64,000 nt of DNA from Poa pratensis (Eukaryota; Streptophyta; Magnoliopsida; Poales; Poaceae), in NCBI GenBank assembly GCA_947311845.1, contig CAMZMU010000012.1, forward strand, positions 2,621,517-2,685,516, in the 5' to 3' direction. Below are positions 46,480 through 57,729 of this stretch, piece after piece. Every line of letters begins with the position of its first letter. Positions within the stretch are counted from its first letter, which is position 1. The notes under the pieces were generated by a model. The model made no database searches and had not been told where the DNA came from. It saw nothing but the letters and a program-made list of their open reading frames with translations. A program made the position numbers and the translations under genes.

Positions 46480-48529
46480 TATTGATGACGTCATACTGCT
46501 GCTAGATGACATCAAATATTTCTTTTTTGTGAGAAAACAACATGATAGTAACATTTCTTATGAACTAGTTTGTAGGACTGAACTGTTGACAACGAAAATG
46601 GTCGAGGACACAAATCCAGCACAAGATATGGCAGACATAGCTGGACATGTAGTGCTTGAGGATGCTTCTTATGACAAGGATGTGGTGGAAATAAAATTGC
46701 CAGACAGTGTTGTTTCTTCTGACTATGGTGGTAATTTTGTCAAGGATGTCTGCATTGATGATGGACAGCCTCCTCCTCGGAAGTTTTCAGAAGAAAAAAT
46801 AGTAGATGAAAATCGTCTCCAAAATTTGATTATCAAATGATAGATGCAAATGGTGCTCCAAGATACGAGGAAAAAGATTGGCCTACAAAATCTGTCCACA
46901 AACTGAAACCAGAAATAGTTGTACCTGTTGGTTTTTCTCCCGATAGTAACAATGAGAAACGATATCCTTCTCGCGAAGAGCATGATCCTGAAGGCAGGGA
47001 AAAAGGCACTAACTTTGGTGATATCAGTGAGAAGAAAATAAGTTTGGAAGAATTGCTTAGACTCGAAAGCGCAGAAGAGGCCCAGCATAAAGGAGTAGTA
47101 AGCTCTGAAACCAGTCAAAACCATATGCCATCTCTTCATGGAGAAGCAGTCGAAGAGGTACACCACTGGCCCAGCGTTACAACTCACGAATACTTACATT
47201 CTTTTATCTCGTCATCTTTATCATCATGTCATAGGTGCATTATCAATATATTTTCACCGCTCAAAATTCAGAGGTAGTTTTTGTTTCAGTATTTCTGATG
47301 TGTAGTTTTTGTTTCTGTTTCTTTGGTACTGGTCGCAGGGAGAGTCGTTTAGATGTTGCTGTTTAGGTCGACTTCCCCTATGTTTTTCTGTACTTTGGCC
47401 TTCTCTTTGGCCCCTCTTCTTAATATGTAACATGCAGCTTTCATGCATGGTTAAAAAAAAATCAGTGGTATTCTGAAGGACAAAATGATCAGTAGTAAAA
47501 AAGCATGAACACACTTTAGGATGGTAAATCCTTCTTTCTGAAACTTTACGGTATTAAATCATCATTAGATTGATTTAGAACTGAGAAACAAGGTTTTGTT
47601 ATTATTTCAGGTTCCCACAAATGCTATTGCATCCAAAACCAGTGAACTTGCTGATAATAGTTTATCAAGTACGTACAGCGCTGATGAATGCATAGTAAGA
47701 ACGTCCGAAGAATGTAATGCTGTGGCACCACCTGAATGCTCTACATCGGTGATCACAGATGCTGCTTCCACTGAACCTATCTGTACTCTCGAGAAGAATG
47801 ATGATGTCAGTGTTGAAGGACTTGATAAAGTCGAAAAAGCTGAACCGGGGTGGCTCCGAGTTCGAGTAGTACAGACATCGAATCATCTGAGAAGAGCAAT
47901 GTTCAGAATGAGAGTACCGCGGGTGAAGCAATAACCAACAAGGTGGATGAAACTGCAGTAGCTACAACTTCATCAGCTGAGAATGTAGAGTCCAGTGGTG
48001 CAAATGGAGAGAACGATGAAAAACACGAGGCTGATGATGTACATGATTCCACCGAGAGAGATGAAGGAAATTCCTTGGACATGACGAACGGTCGTGCGGT
48101 TAATAAGAATCCTACGGAGACACAAAAGGATAATATGGATGAACAGATCACGCCTGACAGTGAAAAACCAACATCTCGAATTGGGAATGTCTATCCTCCG
48201 TTAGAGCCAGGCTTGTTCGGGCCTAGTATTATGTCAGCTGCAGTGTCAAACTCTGGGCATCTTGCTTATTCGGCAGTATCTCCATCCGGTCAGATAGTAG
48301 CACGACTAGCACCCGGTCGTTTGCATTTCCAGTGTAAGTTTCCATGCCTACCCACTCTTCACAACTACTTCTTTCATGAACATTTCCCTCACCTTTGCTA
48401 TGCTGCCCTTCGTGAACCAGATTGCAGAGGGACTGGATAAGCAGCCCGGTGAGGATGGCGAAAGGAGAGCAGAGGCGCGTCAGGCGGCGCCATGGCTGGA
48501 GGAAGAGGCTTATATGCTGTAAATTCTGA
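46480..48529 (+). CDS. gar2-like (18S pre-ribosomal assembly-like) plant protein, three exons, three one-base breaks
   Basis: The exons are 46480-47157, 47611-48333 and 48421-48529. Splice sites are good: GTACAC...TTTCAG, then GTAAGT...ACCAG in phase. The encoded protein is acidic and disordered, with KDWPTKSVHKLKPEIVVPVG, PPLEPGLFGPSIMSAAVSNS and a conserved end (SDSSTTSTRSFAFP, then SSPVRMAKGEQRR, and RKRLICCKF before the stop). This matches a plant family annotated as 18S pre-ribosomal assembly gar2-related; that name rests on weak similarity, so a nucleolar role is not proven. An ATG at about 46600 is the first clear start in the exon, though the frame is open before it. Single-base deficits sit at 46821-46824 (A-run), 47847-47850 (G-run) and 48272-48273 (GG). 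With intact splice sites and otherwise conserved frames, sequence error is as likely as decay. Confidence 0.75.
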
Positions 48530-49366
48530 GCCCATTTTTCCTGCAGAGATGTGTCATCCTGCATGCTGCTTCCTTCTATCGGTTCTGTTGATGGCTTGTT
48601 GGATTCGTCAGTGGCTTGCAGCCTTGCAGTAGTAATTTGTATTATGAGTGTGAGGAGAGCATATGAAGAGGGTATGTATAGTCGTAGCGTAGCAATATGG
48701 TGTTTGGCACCAGGTGCTGCAGCAATTTAGTCTTATCGTTCTTGTCTGGTTTTGAGCTTCATATACGTTCATATGCTTGATTAAGATTTCAGAGAGATGT
48801 GTTGCGTAAAGCAAGTACTTTGAACGGTGTTTCAGCGTGTTACTACTCTGACTGATTGCAACTGGGCCGGCCCGCTGGGGCGTGGAGTCTGGCTCCATGC
48901 GGGCCTGTGTAGGGCGCTTCTATAGCCAGCATGAGGTCGAACCAGCCCGTCAGCTGCAATTGCCTCACATTTGGTTGCCCAGATTAGCTGTTGTTGGGGT
49001 TCAGGCCAACACGTTCATCAATCAGCTCTCGGGCAGGCCTGATAGGCACGCTCCACTCGGTCGTTGTAGTGGAGTCTGGCCTGGAGAGCGCAACATGCAC
49101 CGAAACGGCCGAGTGGTTGCACGAGGGCGGGAGACACATCAATGTCCACTGCCCACTTTCTCTCGCTAATGTCACCACCTACTCCTCTTTCCCTCAACGT
49201 CCAATAAAGTCTCACCGAAAAAACCGAGGAGACCGACCAATGGCCGGTACACCTCCTCCTCCTCTGCCCCCGGCACGCCACCAATCTCCTATGATCTTGA
49301 TCGAGATATAGCCACCGTATGGTACTACACACCAATGTGATAAATATGTCTTTTATCGAAATGGTC
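48530..49366 (+). other. 3' UTR of the gar2-like gene and intergenic DNA
   Basis: The first 250-300 bases probably form the 3' UTR. The rest is intergenic; I see no conserved coding sequence. Confidence 0.4.
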
Positions 49367-49380
49367 ATCAAAAGATGGTT

Positions 49381-50544
49381 TTTTTTACTGTGTTACCGTA
49401 GGGAAAAATCCCTACGGTGTAATTATATATATATAAAGCGAGAAAGAAACCAAAAGTTTCTTCTCAAAGTCACAAATTACATGGCCAAAAATTTAAGGAG
49501 GTAAGAAATGAAAATAATCGAAAAGTATCATCTAAGTGAAGTTATCTAAAACCCAAGAAATCAAGGGTTGAACCAGATTAGCTGGTACACGATGTTGATG
49601 AAGCAAGACATCAGCTTGGAACATGACCTTCCATCTGTCCACAGAGGGTTGGCGAGCTTTGAAAATGAGGTCATTCCTGGACTTCTAGATGTTCCACAAG
49701 GCGCAAACTGCAATTTCCATGAAGCATGGGCCCAAAAAGGATCTCCTGGCTTGAGTGAATCTGTTAGAGATGTTTAGAGAGACATCCCAATGCATGTGTA
49801 TAAAGTTCCAGCACTCTGAAGCGAAATGGCAGTCAAAAAAGAGATGGTCTCTTGTCTCTAGGACATGGGATGAGCATAGAACACAATTGGGGCCAGAATC
49901 GAAGTGCCAATGCTTCCTGATCATGAGATCTTTAGTGTTCAGTCTGTCCATCTATAGTAGCCAGGCAAAAACACGAAGCTTGGGCATGCATTTTGATTTC
50001 CAAATAGCCTGAAGGGAACAATATTGTCTGACCTGGGAAAAGAGGAAGTTGTAAAACCTCTTGGAGGAGTAAAATGTAGATCCCCAGGCGAAGTGTCGCG
50101 CATCAGAGCTGTATCAAGCAGAGTGTGCCTATTCAAAATTTCCTGAACTTGCTGCAGTTCATCCAAAGCTTGCATCGAGAGCGGGTGTGAAATTGAGAAA
50201 TATGAGGTGTTGACAATTTCATTGCTGCAACTGAAAGGTCTTCATCCGTGGAGAAGGAGAAGAGGCGCGGGAAGCGATCACACAAAAGCTCTGACTCATA
50301 CCAAACATCTTTCCAAAATAAAATGCTGTCACCGCTGCCCACACTGGAGCGAGTGATACTTCTGTATATATCAACCAGACTGAAAATGTCGCGCCACCAG
50401 AACGAACCCCTCGAGGACTGAGCTTGAGGTGGGTGTGCTGGGTCATACAGTTGCCATACCAATTTGACCCAAGGAGTATCAGATTTTGAGAAAAATTTGT
50501 GCAGATGTTTTAAAAGGAGAGCTTTGTTCATCGCCGGCTAGGGT
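49381..50544 (-). mobile_element. 5'-truncated LINE with 14-bp target duplication (zf-RVT and RT tail)
   Basis: ATCAAAAGATGGTT flanks it (49367-49380 and 50545-50558). On the minus strand it codes first for the segment after RT (WVKLVWQLYDPAHPP, SRGSFWWRDIF, GDSILFWKDVW), then, after frame breaks, for the zinc-binding zf-RVT motif (CVLCSSHVLETRDHLFFDC, CCHC-type). A non-coding 3' UTR and a short A-tract follow. The endonuclease and RT core are missing through 5' truncation at insertion. Confidence 0.92.
49395..49418 (-). other. Perfect 10-bp hairpin just inside the LINE 3' end
   Basis: ACCGTAGGGA - AAAA - TCCCTACGGT, ten perfect base pairs with a four-base loop, lies about 14 bases from the A-tract of the LINE. 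In plant L1 LINEs a 3' stem-loop is thought to be recognised by the element's own reverse transcriptase. It is not a host terminator. Confidence 0.8.
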
Positions 50545-50558
50545 ATCAAAAGATGGTT

Positions 50559-51232
50559 CACATGGAGGTGGGGTTCTCCAAACACAAAACACGATTAAGA
50601 TTATTAACCAAATGGTTATTTGGGGTCAAGCTTGCTCCCGGCTGGACGCCACGAACGCACGCGTCGTTGCTGAGTTTGAGGCGGCGAGGTTTCGCGGTGC
50701 GGCATCGTAGATTGGCTCGGACGTGTTGTCGTCCCTGAATCGGTTGTGGCCGGTTTCACACCAGCCTACCCGACGATGAGGGCAGATTCAAGCATGGCGA
50801 AAGCGAGGGCGGGGATTTTGCAGCATGGCGTATTTGAGCCCCCTGGAGGGTATGCCATTTGGGAGGCGGCAGCGACGGAGGAAGCCTCCACAAGCAGCCA
50901 ACCGCGTGAGCCCCCGCCGGGATTCAGCTCGATCCAACGATTTGCCCCACTCCAGAGCAACAAATGCCCAGATCTACTATTCGGGCGGCCGCCATGGCTG
51001 CTCCGCCGACCGCCGCCGCCGCTCCACCTCACCTGCTCCTTCTGTTGCCATAACTCTATCTACATCTCCAACTCTGACATCGGCATCGGCTGCTTCAATG
51101 AAGAGGAAGGGCAAGAAATCTGAGCCGTGTGCCATGATAAGATCGCACACCCCATTGGTGATAAGGGTTTTTTCACATCGAGTTGTTCGTGCTTTCAAGG
51201 CTCCTATAGCAAGATTACACGTAATTTGTTAG
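50559..51232. other. Unassigned GC-rich region
   Basis: It has several open frames (for example near 50746-51123) with Ala/Arg/Pro-rich sequence and no recognisable domain. It may be the 5' region of another retroelement or a degraded gene. Confidence 0.3.
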
Positions 51233-52392
51233 TGATGCGGGTAGGGGTCCCGATCTTCACGGATTTGGGGGCGTGAGGGATGAACACGAAGAACTGCGAT
51301 GAACGAGGGTAAACACGAGGGGCAAAGGGACAAATGTAAGATAACTAGAAAAACCTCCAAAGGTAGATCAATCGGTAACAGGCCCCGAGGGTAGCCCCCG
51401 ATTCTCAGACCCAACCCAATCTTACTCTCTCAATTGAAACCCGTTTGTCCCACCGGTCGGTCCACCGGTCCAATAGAATCCACAAGGGAGAGATTGGCAA
51501 GTAGAAACTACTTGAAGAGGTCGTGTACAACTCAATAGACGAATCTAAGGAGAGATCTTGGTTTCCACATGGGGAAAGTAGGAAATAAGCTCAACAAAGT
51601 CAATTCATATCTAATCTAATCCTACGCCTAGCTAGAGGGGTAGGTATTTATAGTCTGGTGGACGAAATGGTAGGTGGGGGAGGTTCACATGGGTTTCAGC
51701 CCGATTTTTAGGATGTGCAGCGGTAGTACCGCTAGTGGCAGCAGTAGTACCTCTCCTGGCAAGGGGCGATAGTGCCGCTGGAACCGGCGGTAGCACCAGT
51801 GCACACCTGGAATTTGATTTACATCAATTTGCAGCGGTAGTACATGGCCGCTACCAGTGAAATACCGGAGCGAAACATAAGCGATTTCGGAGCTGGCGGT
51901 TGTCGTGGCGGTAGCTCGGCGGTAGTACCGGGACCTAGGACTAGCGTAGTAGCGCTTGTGCGCAGCGGTAGTACCGCTGCTTGTAGCTTTGTCTGTTTCA
52001 GCTTGATCATGTGGTCGCTAGCGGTAGTACCGCTGGTGGCTGGCGGTAGTACTGTCTCCTGGGACTTGTTCTCCATCATCTTAATCTTCATCTTCATCTT
52101 CTTGGCTCGTTTCTTGTCCATCTTGATCAACTCCTCGAAGGTCTCTATGGGGTTCATGCCCTAGCACACACATATCGGAATGAAGTAGCAACCCATTCAA
52201 AGGGGTGTCAAGATTACACAAGGATATGAGCAAATTCACATTATCATGTAAGACTTCAGCTTGAGCTCGCGTGATAGGTCCTCTTGGTGGGCTTGTTGGT
52301 CTTGATGTGGATAAGTCCGGAGGGCGTTTCACATCAGTGAGCATGGTAGATCTCAACAGATTTACTATAGCAAGAATACTGTGAACCCCCAT
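51233..52392 (-). mobile_element. Gypsy retroelement remnant: gag start, repeat-rich spacer and LTR-like end
   Basis: On the minus strand, 52392-52081 encodes a Gag-type N-terminus with RPTSPPRGPITRAQAEVLHD and an Asp/Glu-rich continuation, typical of grass Ty3/Gypsy Gag. It is followed by a spacer with the 15-mer AGCGGTAGTACCGCT three times (51719, 51964 and 52020). An LTR-like stretch with a CTATAAATA box (near 51645) ends ...CGCATCA at 51233. The rest of gag and all of pol are missing, so a large deletion joined gag to the LTR. Confidence 0.6.
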
Positions 52393-52616
52393 TGTGCATA
52401 TCCATGTGCTTACTGCTAGTGGTCACTGTGCCATTGCTGAGATCACCACGAGAACGCACCACTGATTAGTGTAGTTATCCAATGCACATTTGGCACTGAT
52501 GTGTGACATTTTGCATATGGCATTCTCACTAACCAGTGCAGCTGTGATATGCACAGTGTCACTGATCAGCGACATCGTGCAGTGTACATTCGAACTCACG
52601 ATTTCTGATAATTGCA

Positions 52617-53136
52617 GGATTGGGACATGCTTTGCAAGATGACTCCACATCCTCCACCAGAGATACTACATCCTCCACAACAATGCCTTCACGAGGCTGT
52701 TTTAAAAGGGCTAGAGGAGGCTTCCAGTGAGATGCAACATGCGAAGTTTGATGGGGACAAGGAGGTGGGCGCCTCCACGCCTGGGAAGCTCACCAGCCAA
52801 GGTGGTGCCACGACGTTTCTACGTCGAGGTTACCATCTCGGACCTGAAAGTCATTGTGATTCCGACAAAATGAGGCCGATGCTGGTGAAGAAGGTGAAGC
52901 CAAAGAACCACAAGATCAAGATCACCAAGAAGTCTTAGACCGAACTCAAGATCTGCGTGCCAATTCGGTGAGCAAAGGGCTATTAGTACTTTGTCCAGAT
53001 CTAGTGGTTCGATGACGAGCTCGTGATTTTCAAGGGCTGGGAGGATTTTGGCCAAGGACATCAAACTGGATGTGGGCGACATACTGGTGTTCAAATACGA
53101 GGATGAGGGCTTCAACCAGGTTCATCACCTCCACTG
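52617..53136 (+). pseudogene. B3 DNA-binding domain (REM-like) gene fragment, frameshifted
   Basis: It begins after an acceptor-like TGATAATTGCAG (52616). The sequence contains KKVKPKNHKIKITKKS, then after a stop and frame changes GWEDF and, in another frame, AKDIKLDVGDILVFKYEDEG, the usual C-terminal strand block of plant B3 domains (DNA-binding factors of the REM family). At least two frame breaks (near 52938 and 53045) and no visible N-terminal exons make it a pseudogene fragment. Confidence 0.75.
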
Positions 53137-53339
53137 AGTAAATGTTCGACTGTGCCATCTATCAGAGGGCTAAACTTTTTTTTAGGCCAAAGTCTTTTGA
53201 TGCACTTTATGTCAAATCAAACATGGATATACTATCATTTATTACATTCAAAATAATCTCTATCCCTTCTTATAATATAGAAAGAGCGAGAGAGGCAGAT
53301 TCAACAGATCTCAATCGTCAAGGTCAATCTAACGATTTA

Positions 53340-53470
53340 CTCCCTCTATATCAAAATATAAGAATTTCTAGCTACTTTTCATACACATTCCACACACATG
53401 TATCTATGTATCTAGAAATGTTTTAGTGCAATGTATGAAAAGTAGCTAGAAAGTCTTTTGATACGGAGGG
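53340..53470. mobile_element. Stowaway MITE, 131 bp
   Basis: It begins CTCCCTCTATATCAAAATAT and ends TTTTGATACGGAGGG, with inner inverted arms TTCTAGCTACTTTTCATACA and their complement. TA flanks both ends (53338-53339 and 53471-53472). Confidence 0.88.
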
Positions 53471-53472
53471 TA

Positions 53473-53914
53473 AGCACCGAACACATTTAGGTGTCTCCAG
53501 TGTTGAGCACCAATGAATGTCTGGCAACCCTGTAAAATCTCTCTCCGCTAATTACTCTATCCCTGCCGTAATCGCCCTTCGTTTGCCATCTGCTCCCGCA
53601 TCCTCCCTCGTTTTCCCTCCGCACGCCACACTCTGCTCTCCGCCTCCGCGCCTCGCGAGGCACCCCAACGACGCCGACACGCCCCCGGGGAGACACACTA
53701 GACATGAGTTTCACCAGCCGCCAACGCGACGCGTCACGCGGGCGACGCACCAGCCGCTACCCCTAGGTCGCTGCCGTCGACTCCTGCCATCCGCCAGCAT
53801 CCTCCCTGATCTACCAGCGGGCTAGCAAGCCACGCAGCACAGCCGTCCTCACAATTGCAGTGTTCCTGCTCTCTCAGATGGAATTGACGAGTAAGTACTC
53901 GGATATGATTCAGT
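53473..53914. other. GC-rich stretch before the LINE, unassigned
   Basis: The sequence is Pro/Arg-coding in several frames with no domain. It may be the upstream leader of the LINE that follows, or the 5' end of a lost gene. Confidence 0.3.
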
Positions 53915-56445
53915 TAGATTTTTATCTCTCAAAGGGGCATCGAAGAAAATGAAATTGGCCGCAGCTAGAGGTAGATCTGGTGGTATCTTAGTTTTTTTTT
54001 TGAGAAACACAGTACAAACACAGACGCTCACATACACGCGCATACATGGTGGTATCTTAGTTGGTATTAATCAAGATACACTGGAAATGTAGAACACGAA
54101 ATTGGTGAGTATTTTGTGAGAATGTTGGTCTATGATAAGAAAATGGATTTTAAATGGAATTTGATTGTTATTTATGGGGATGCACAACCCTCTGGAAAAG
54201 CAACCTTTTTAGCTGAATTTGCGAGGGTGTGCAATGATAATTCATATCCTTGTCTCATCGGTGGTGATTTTAATCTGATTCGTAAGCCGGATGATAAGAA
54301 CAAACCAAGTAATATTTCACATTGGAGCTTTGTTTTCAACTTCATTGGTGAGAATGCTGGCTTGATTGATCTCCCCTTAAATGGTAGAAAATACACCTGG
54401 GGAATAATCATTTAGACCCTACTTTTGAAAGGCTGGACAAGGTGCTTATCTATCCGGATTGGGAAGATAAGTATCCCTTAACTATATTGTCCACATTAGA
54501 GAGGGAGATTTCGGATCATACCCCTATGATAGTCGATTCGGGGACTCCTAATAATAACCCTCCCATTTTCAGATTTGAAAATGCGTGGCTTGAAAGAAAA
54601 GATCTCAGGGAAAATGTTGCAAGTATTTGGAATGATCCAAAAATAGTAGGAAGTAACATAGAGAGATGGCAGAAAAGATTCCTAGCCTTAAGGAAATTCT
54701 TAAAAGGGTGGAACAGGAATATTGATGCAGAATATAAAAAGAATAAAAGTGAGATTTTACTAAGGTTAGATGAGATTGATAAACTCAGTGAAAATATAGG
54801 ATTGACTGGCAACATGAGACATGATCACAAACTCTTGCGTTCTCGATTAGACTTCCTGTTACGACAGGAGGAACTAAAATGGAGACAAAGATGCAAGGAT
54901 AAAGAAATTAAAGAGGGTGATCTTAACACTAGATACTTTCATGCTAAAGCTAATGGGAGATATAGGAAAAATCGTATTCTCTCTCTTGAACAGGAGGAAG
55001 GGATCATTGAAGGTGAGGCGAAGCTAAAGGAATACATCACAAATTTTTATAAAAAACTTTTCAGACAACCTGAAGTCTCATACATTAATGTTGACTTTGG
55101 TAATGTGCCGAAAATCAATGAGGCTGAAGCAGTAAATTTAGTTCAACCCTTTACCATTGAGGAGATTAAAGATGTGGTCTTCTCTATGGAACATAATAAG
55201 GCCCCTGGCCCGGATGGATTTACAGCGGAATTTTACCAGTTTTTCTGGGAGTTAATTAAGTGGGATCTAAAAGCATTGCTTGATGATTTCCACATGGGTC
55301 ATCTTAACCTTGCTAGATTAACCTATGGTATCATTACACTTGTACCAAAGTGTAAAGATGCTAAGCAGATACAGAAATTTAGGCCTATTTGCCAGCTCAA
55401 TGTGAGCTTTAAGATCTTTACAAAAACCCTCATGAAAAGACTGGAAAAAACTGTAGATAGGGTAATTTCGCCTGTGCAAACTGCCTTTATTAAAGGACGT
55501 TTCATCATGGATGGAATAGTTATTCTTCATGAAACCTTGAATAGCATCCACACTGGTAAAAAAAGTGCAGTGCTATTTAAGGTAGATTTTGAAAAAGCCT
55601 ACGACAAAATCAAATGGCATTTTGTGTGCAAAATGTTGAAACTTAAAGGATATCTGGATATTTGGATTGATTGGGTTATGAAAACAATGTGAGGAGGACA
55701 TGTGGCTGTTAGAGTCAATGACTCCATCGGAGAATATTTTATCACTCATAAAGGGTTGCGGCAGGGAGATGTTATGTCTCCCTTGTTGTTTGACCTAGCT
55801 GCTGATGCTCTTGCGATTACTCTGGATAATGCTAAAAGAACCGGATTAGTAAAAGGATTTCTTGTAGAAGATAGTAATGGTGGGATAAACATGCTCCAAT
55901 ATGCGGATGATACCATCTTTTTATTGCCAGATGATGTCGTTAGTGCAAAAAATCTCAAATTTATTTTATGTGCTTTTGAAGATATGTCAGGTCTAAAAAT
56001 TAATTTTCATAAAAGTGAGCTCTTCCTTTTTGGAGATGCAATTCAAAAGTGTGAAGACTACAAAACAATCTTTACCTGTCCGAATGGTTCACTGCCTATG
56101 AGATATCTGGGCATTCCTGTACATAAAGTTCTGATTAGAAATAAAGATTAGGGCCGTGTAGAAAGAAAAGTGGAAAATAAATGTGCAGGTTGGTTTGGGA
56201 GATTACTAAACATAGCTGGTAGGACCACTTTGGTCCAGATTTGTTTATCTAATATGCGTTATTTATGATGTCCTTTTACAAAATGCCTGTTGATGTTAGG
56301 AAAAGGATGAGTTACTTCAGGGCTCGGTTAGTATGGCAAGACGAAAAAGACAAAAGAAAGTATCATTAGGTCAGATGGGGGTGGTCTGCCAACCAAAAGA
56401 CCAAGGTGGTCTGGGAATTACTAACATTGATTTAATGAATCAAGC
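53915..56445 (+). mobile_element. L1-type LINE (endonuclease end and reverse transcriptase), truncated and interrupted
   Basis: Read through, it encodes the end of an apurinic-type endonuclease (SYPCLIGGDFNLIRKPDDKN at 54250-54300, SDHTPMIVDSG near 54510). A long linker and the reverse transcriptase follow, with APGPDGFTAEFYQFFWELIK, TLVPKCKDA, VDFEKAYDK, GLRQGDVMSPLLFDL and the catalytic YADD box (near 55900). Breaks: a SINE at 53994, a frame change near 54413, a stop at 55690 and further breaks after 56150. It is cut at 56445 by a Copia LTR, with the zf-RVT end lost to the far side. The element is inactive. Confidence 0.9.
53994..54047 (-). mobile_element. 5'-truncated SINE inserted in the LINE, 15-bp target duplication
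   Basis: GGTGGTATCTTAGTT precedes (53979-53993) and follows (54048-54062) a 54-bp insert made of a T-run and GAGAAACACAGTACAAACAC. That is the reverse complement of the SINE 3' end also seen at 24300. It interrupts the LINE endonuclease frame. Confidence 0.93.
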
Positions 56446-57729
56446 TGAAAGGATCGTATGACACCTAGGGGGGGGGGGGGTGAATAGGTGCTACTTCAAT
56501 TTTAGTACTTTTTAAATTTTGGCTTGACACAAAAGGTAAATTCTCTAGATATGCAACTATGGTGAATTTACCTATATGAGAAGCTAGCAACTAAGCAAGG
56601 TACACTAAGTAAAGACGGTAAACAAGGATAGAAGTAACCGAAGTGAAAGCATGCGGAGACACGGATGTAATCCGAGTTCCTCCTTTTTAGGGGAGTACGT
56701 CTCGTTGGAGATGTGTGAGCTACCACGAAGGTCAAAACTCAACCGCCACAATGGCGTCACCTTCTTCTCCGATGAACCGCACCACAAAGGTTTGGTTCAC
56801 CTTCCACTATCGGAATACCTTCAATGCGGAATCCGGAGCCCTTACAACAACGATCCGGGGCACAACCCACAAGAGGATTGGGGGCTCCCGAACAGCTACA
56901 AATCTGTCACAAAGACAACAAGTGAGTACAATAAGAGGCTAGGTTTTCCCAATGGAAATCCTAGCAAAGGGTCCCTCAAGTGAATGAGGGGAAATGAAGA
57001 ACGGCTTGGTGAAGATGTAGATCCGGGGCTTCTCCTTCAATCCTCCAAGAATCAACGAGTTTGGGTGGAGGGATTGGGAGATCTATCAAATCTTGAGCTT
57101 GCAATTAATGGTGTTCTTCAATGTGGTCAAGCTGGTTGTCCAAAGGTTGGTGAAGAGGCATTTATAGTCCCCTTCAAAATATGGCCGTTGAAGGGGTAAG
57201 AGTCGACGCAGGAAGTAGGGCCGGCCTGGGGGCCGGCAGAACAGCCGTGACAACCGGCCTGGGAACCAGCCTGGGCCGGCCTGGGGGCCGGGCTGGGCTG
57301 GCTGGGGGCTGGCCGAGCCACCGACCAAACCGGCCTGGGTGCCGGCCTGGGTCGGCCTGGAGGCCGGAGGGCAGCCCGAGGCAACCGGCCTGGCGACCAG
57401 CCTGGGCTGGCCTGGGGGCCGGCGAGCTGCCCGTGGCAACCGGCCTGGTGGCCAGCCTGGGCCGGCCTGGGGGCCGGCGAGCTACCCGAGGCATCCGGCC
57501 TAGTGGCCAGCCTGGGCTGGCCTGGGGGCCGGGCTCCCTGCAGTGCGCCTTCTCCCTTCACCCTTTAAAAACCGACAACTACTTTTCTTCCCTTTTTGCA
57601 TAGAGAGATATCCACTAGTACCTTTTGATATAGATGGTCATATTTCCTGTAGACACTTAGCGGTGTGTTAAATTCTTCCAAGTGTTGTGATCAAACATCA
57701 AAACAAGATTAACGGATTTTGTCCTTTCA
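56446..57729 (-). repeat. Copia (Sirevirus-like) LTR, 1284 bp, minus orientation
   Basis: It begins TGAAAGGATCG and ends TCCTTTCA, giving 8-bp inverted ends TGAAAGGA/TCCTTTCA. On the right is ATCTCCCCCTTTTTGATG, the complement of an AAAAAGGGGGAGAT polypurine tract, so this is the 3' LTR of a minus-strand element. The LINE sequence ends exactly at its left border (flank CAAGC, a candidate 5-bp duplication). A G-run (GGGGGGGGGGGG near 56469) lies close to the left end. Confidence 0.85.
57229..57540. repeat. 55-bp minisatellite within the Copia LTR
   Basis: Units of 55 bp rich in GGCCGGCCTGGGGGCC start at 57229, 57305, 57360, 57415 and 57470, with a 21-bp partial unit at 57284 and a short partial at the right end. 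Neighbouring units differ at a few to several bases. The reading frames through it are repeat artefacts. Confidence 0.92.

Noticed and set aside
48838..48900. GGGCCGGCCCGCTGGGG near 48865 as a possible third hAT terminus
   Set aside because: No matching inverted end or duplication was found nearby, so the motif alone is not enough.
57229..57540. Regular repeats with spacers that might suggest a CRISPR array
   Set aside because: The units are contiguous 55-bp tandem repeats with no unique spacers, in a plant retroelement.
57127..57603. Frames of more than 100 residues around 57.1-57.6 kb
   Set aside because: These are translations of the 55-bp minisatellite in the Copia LTR; the repeats stay open in several frames.
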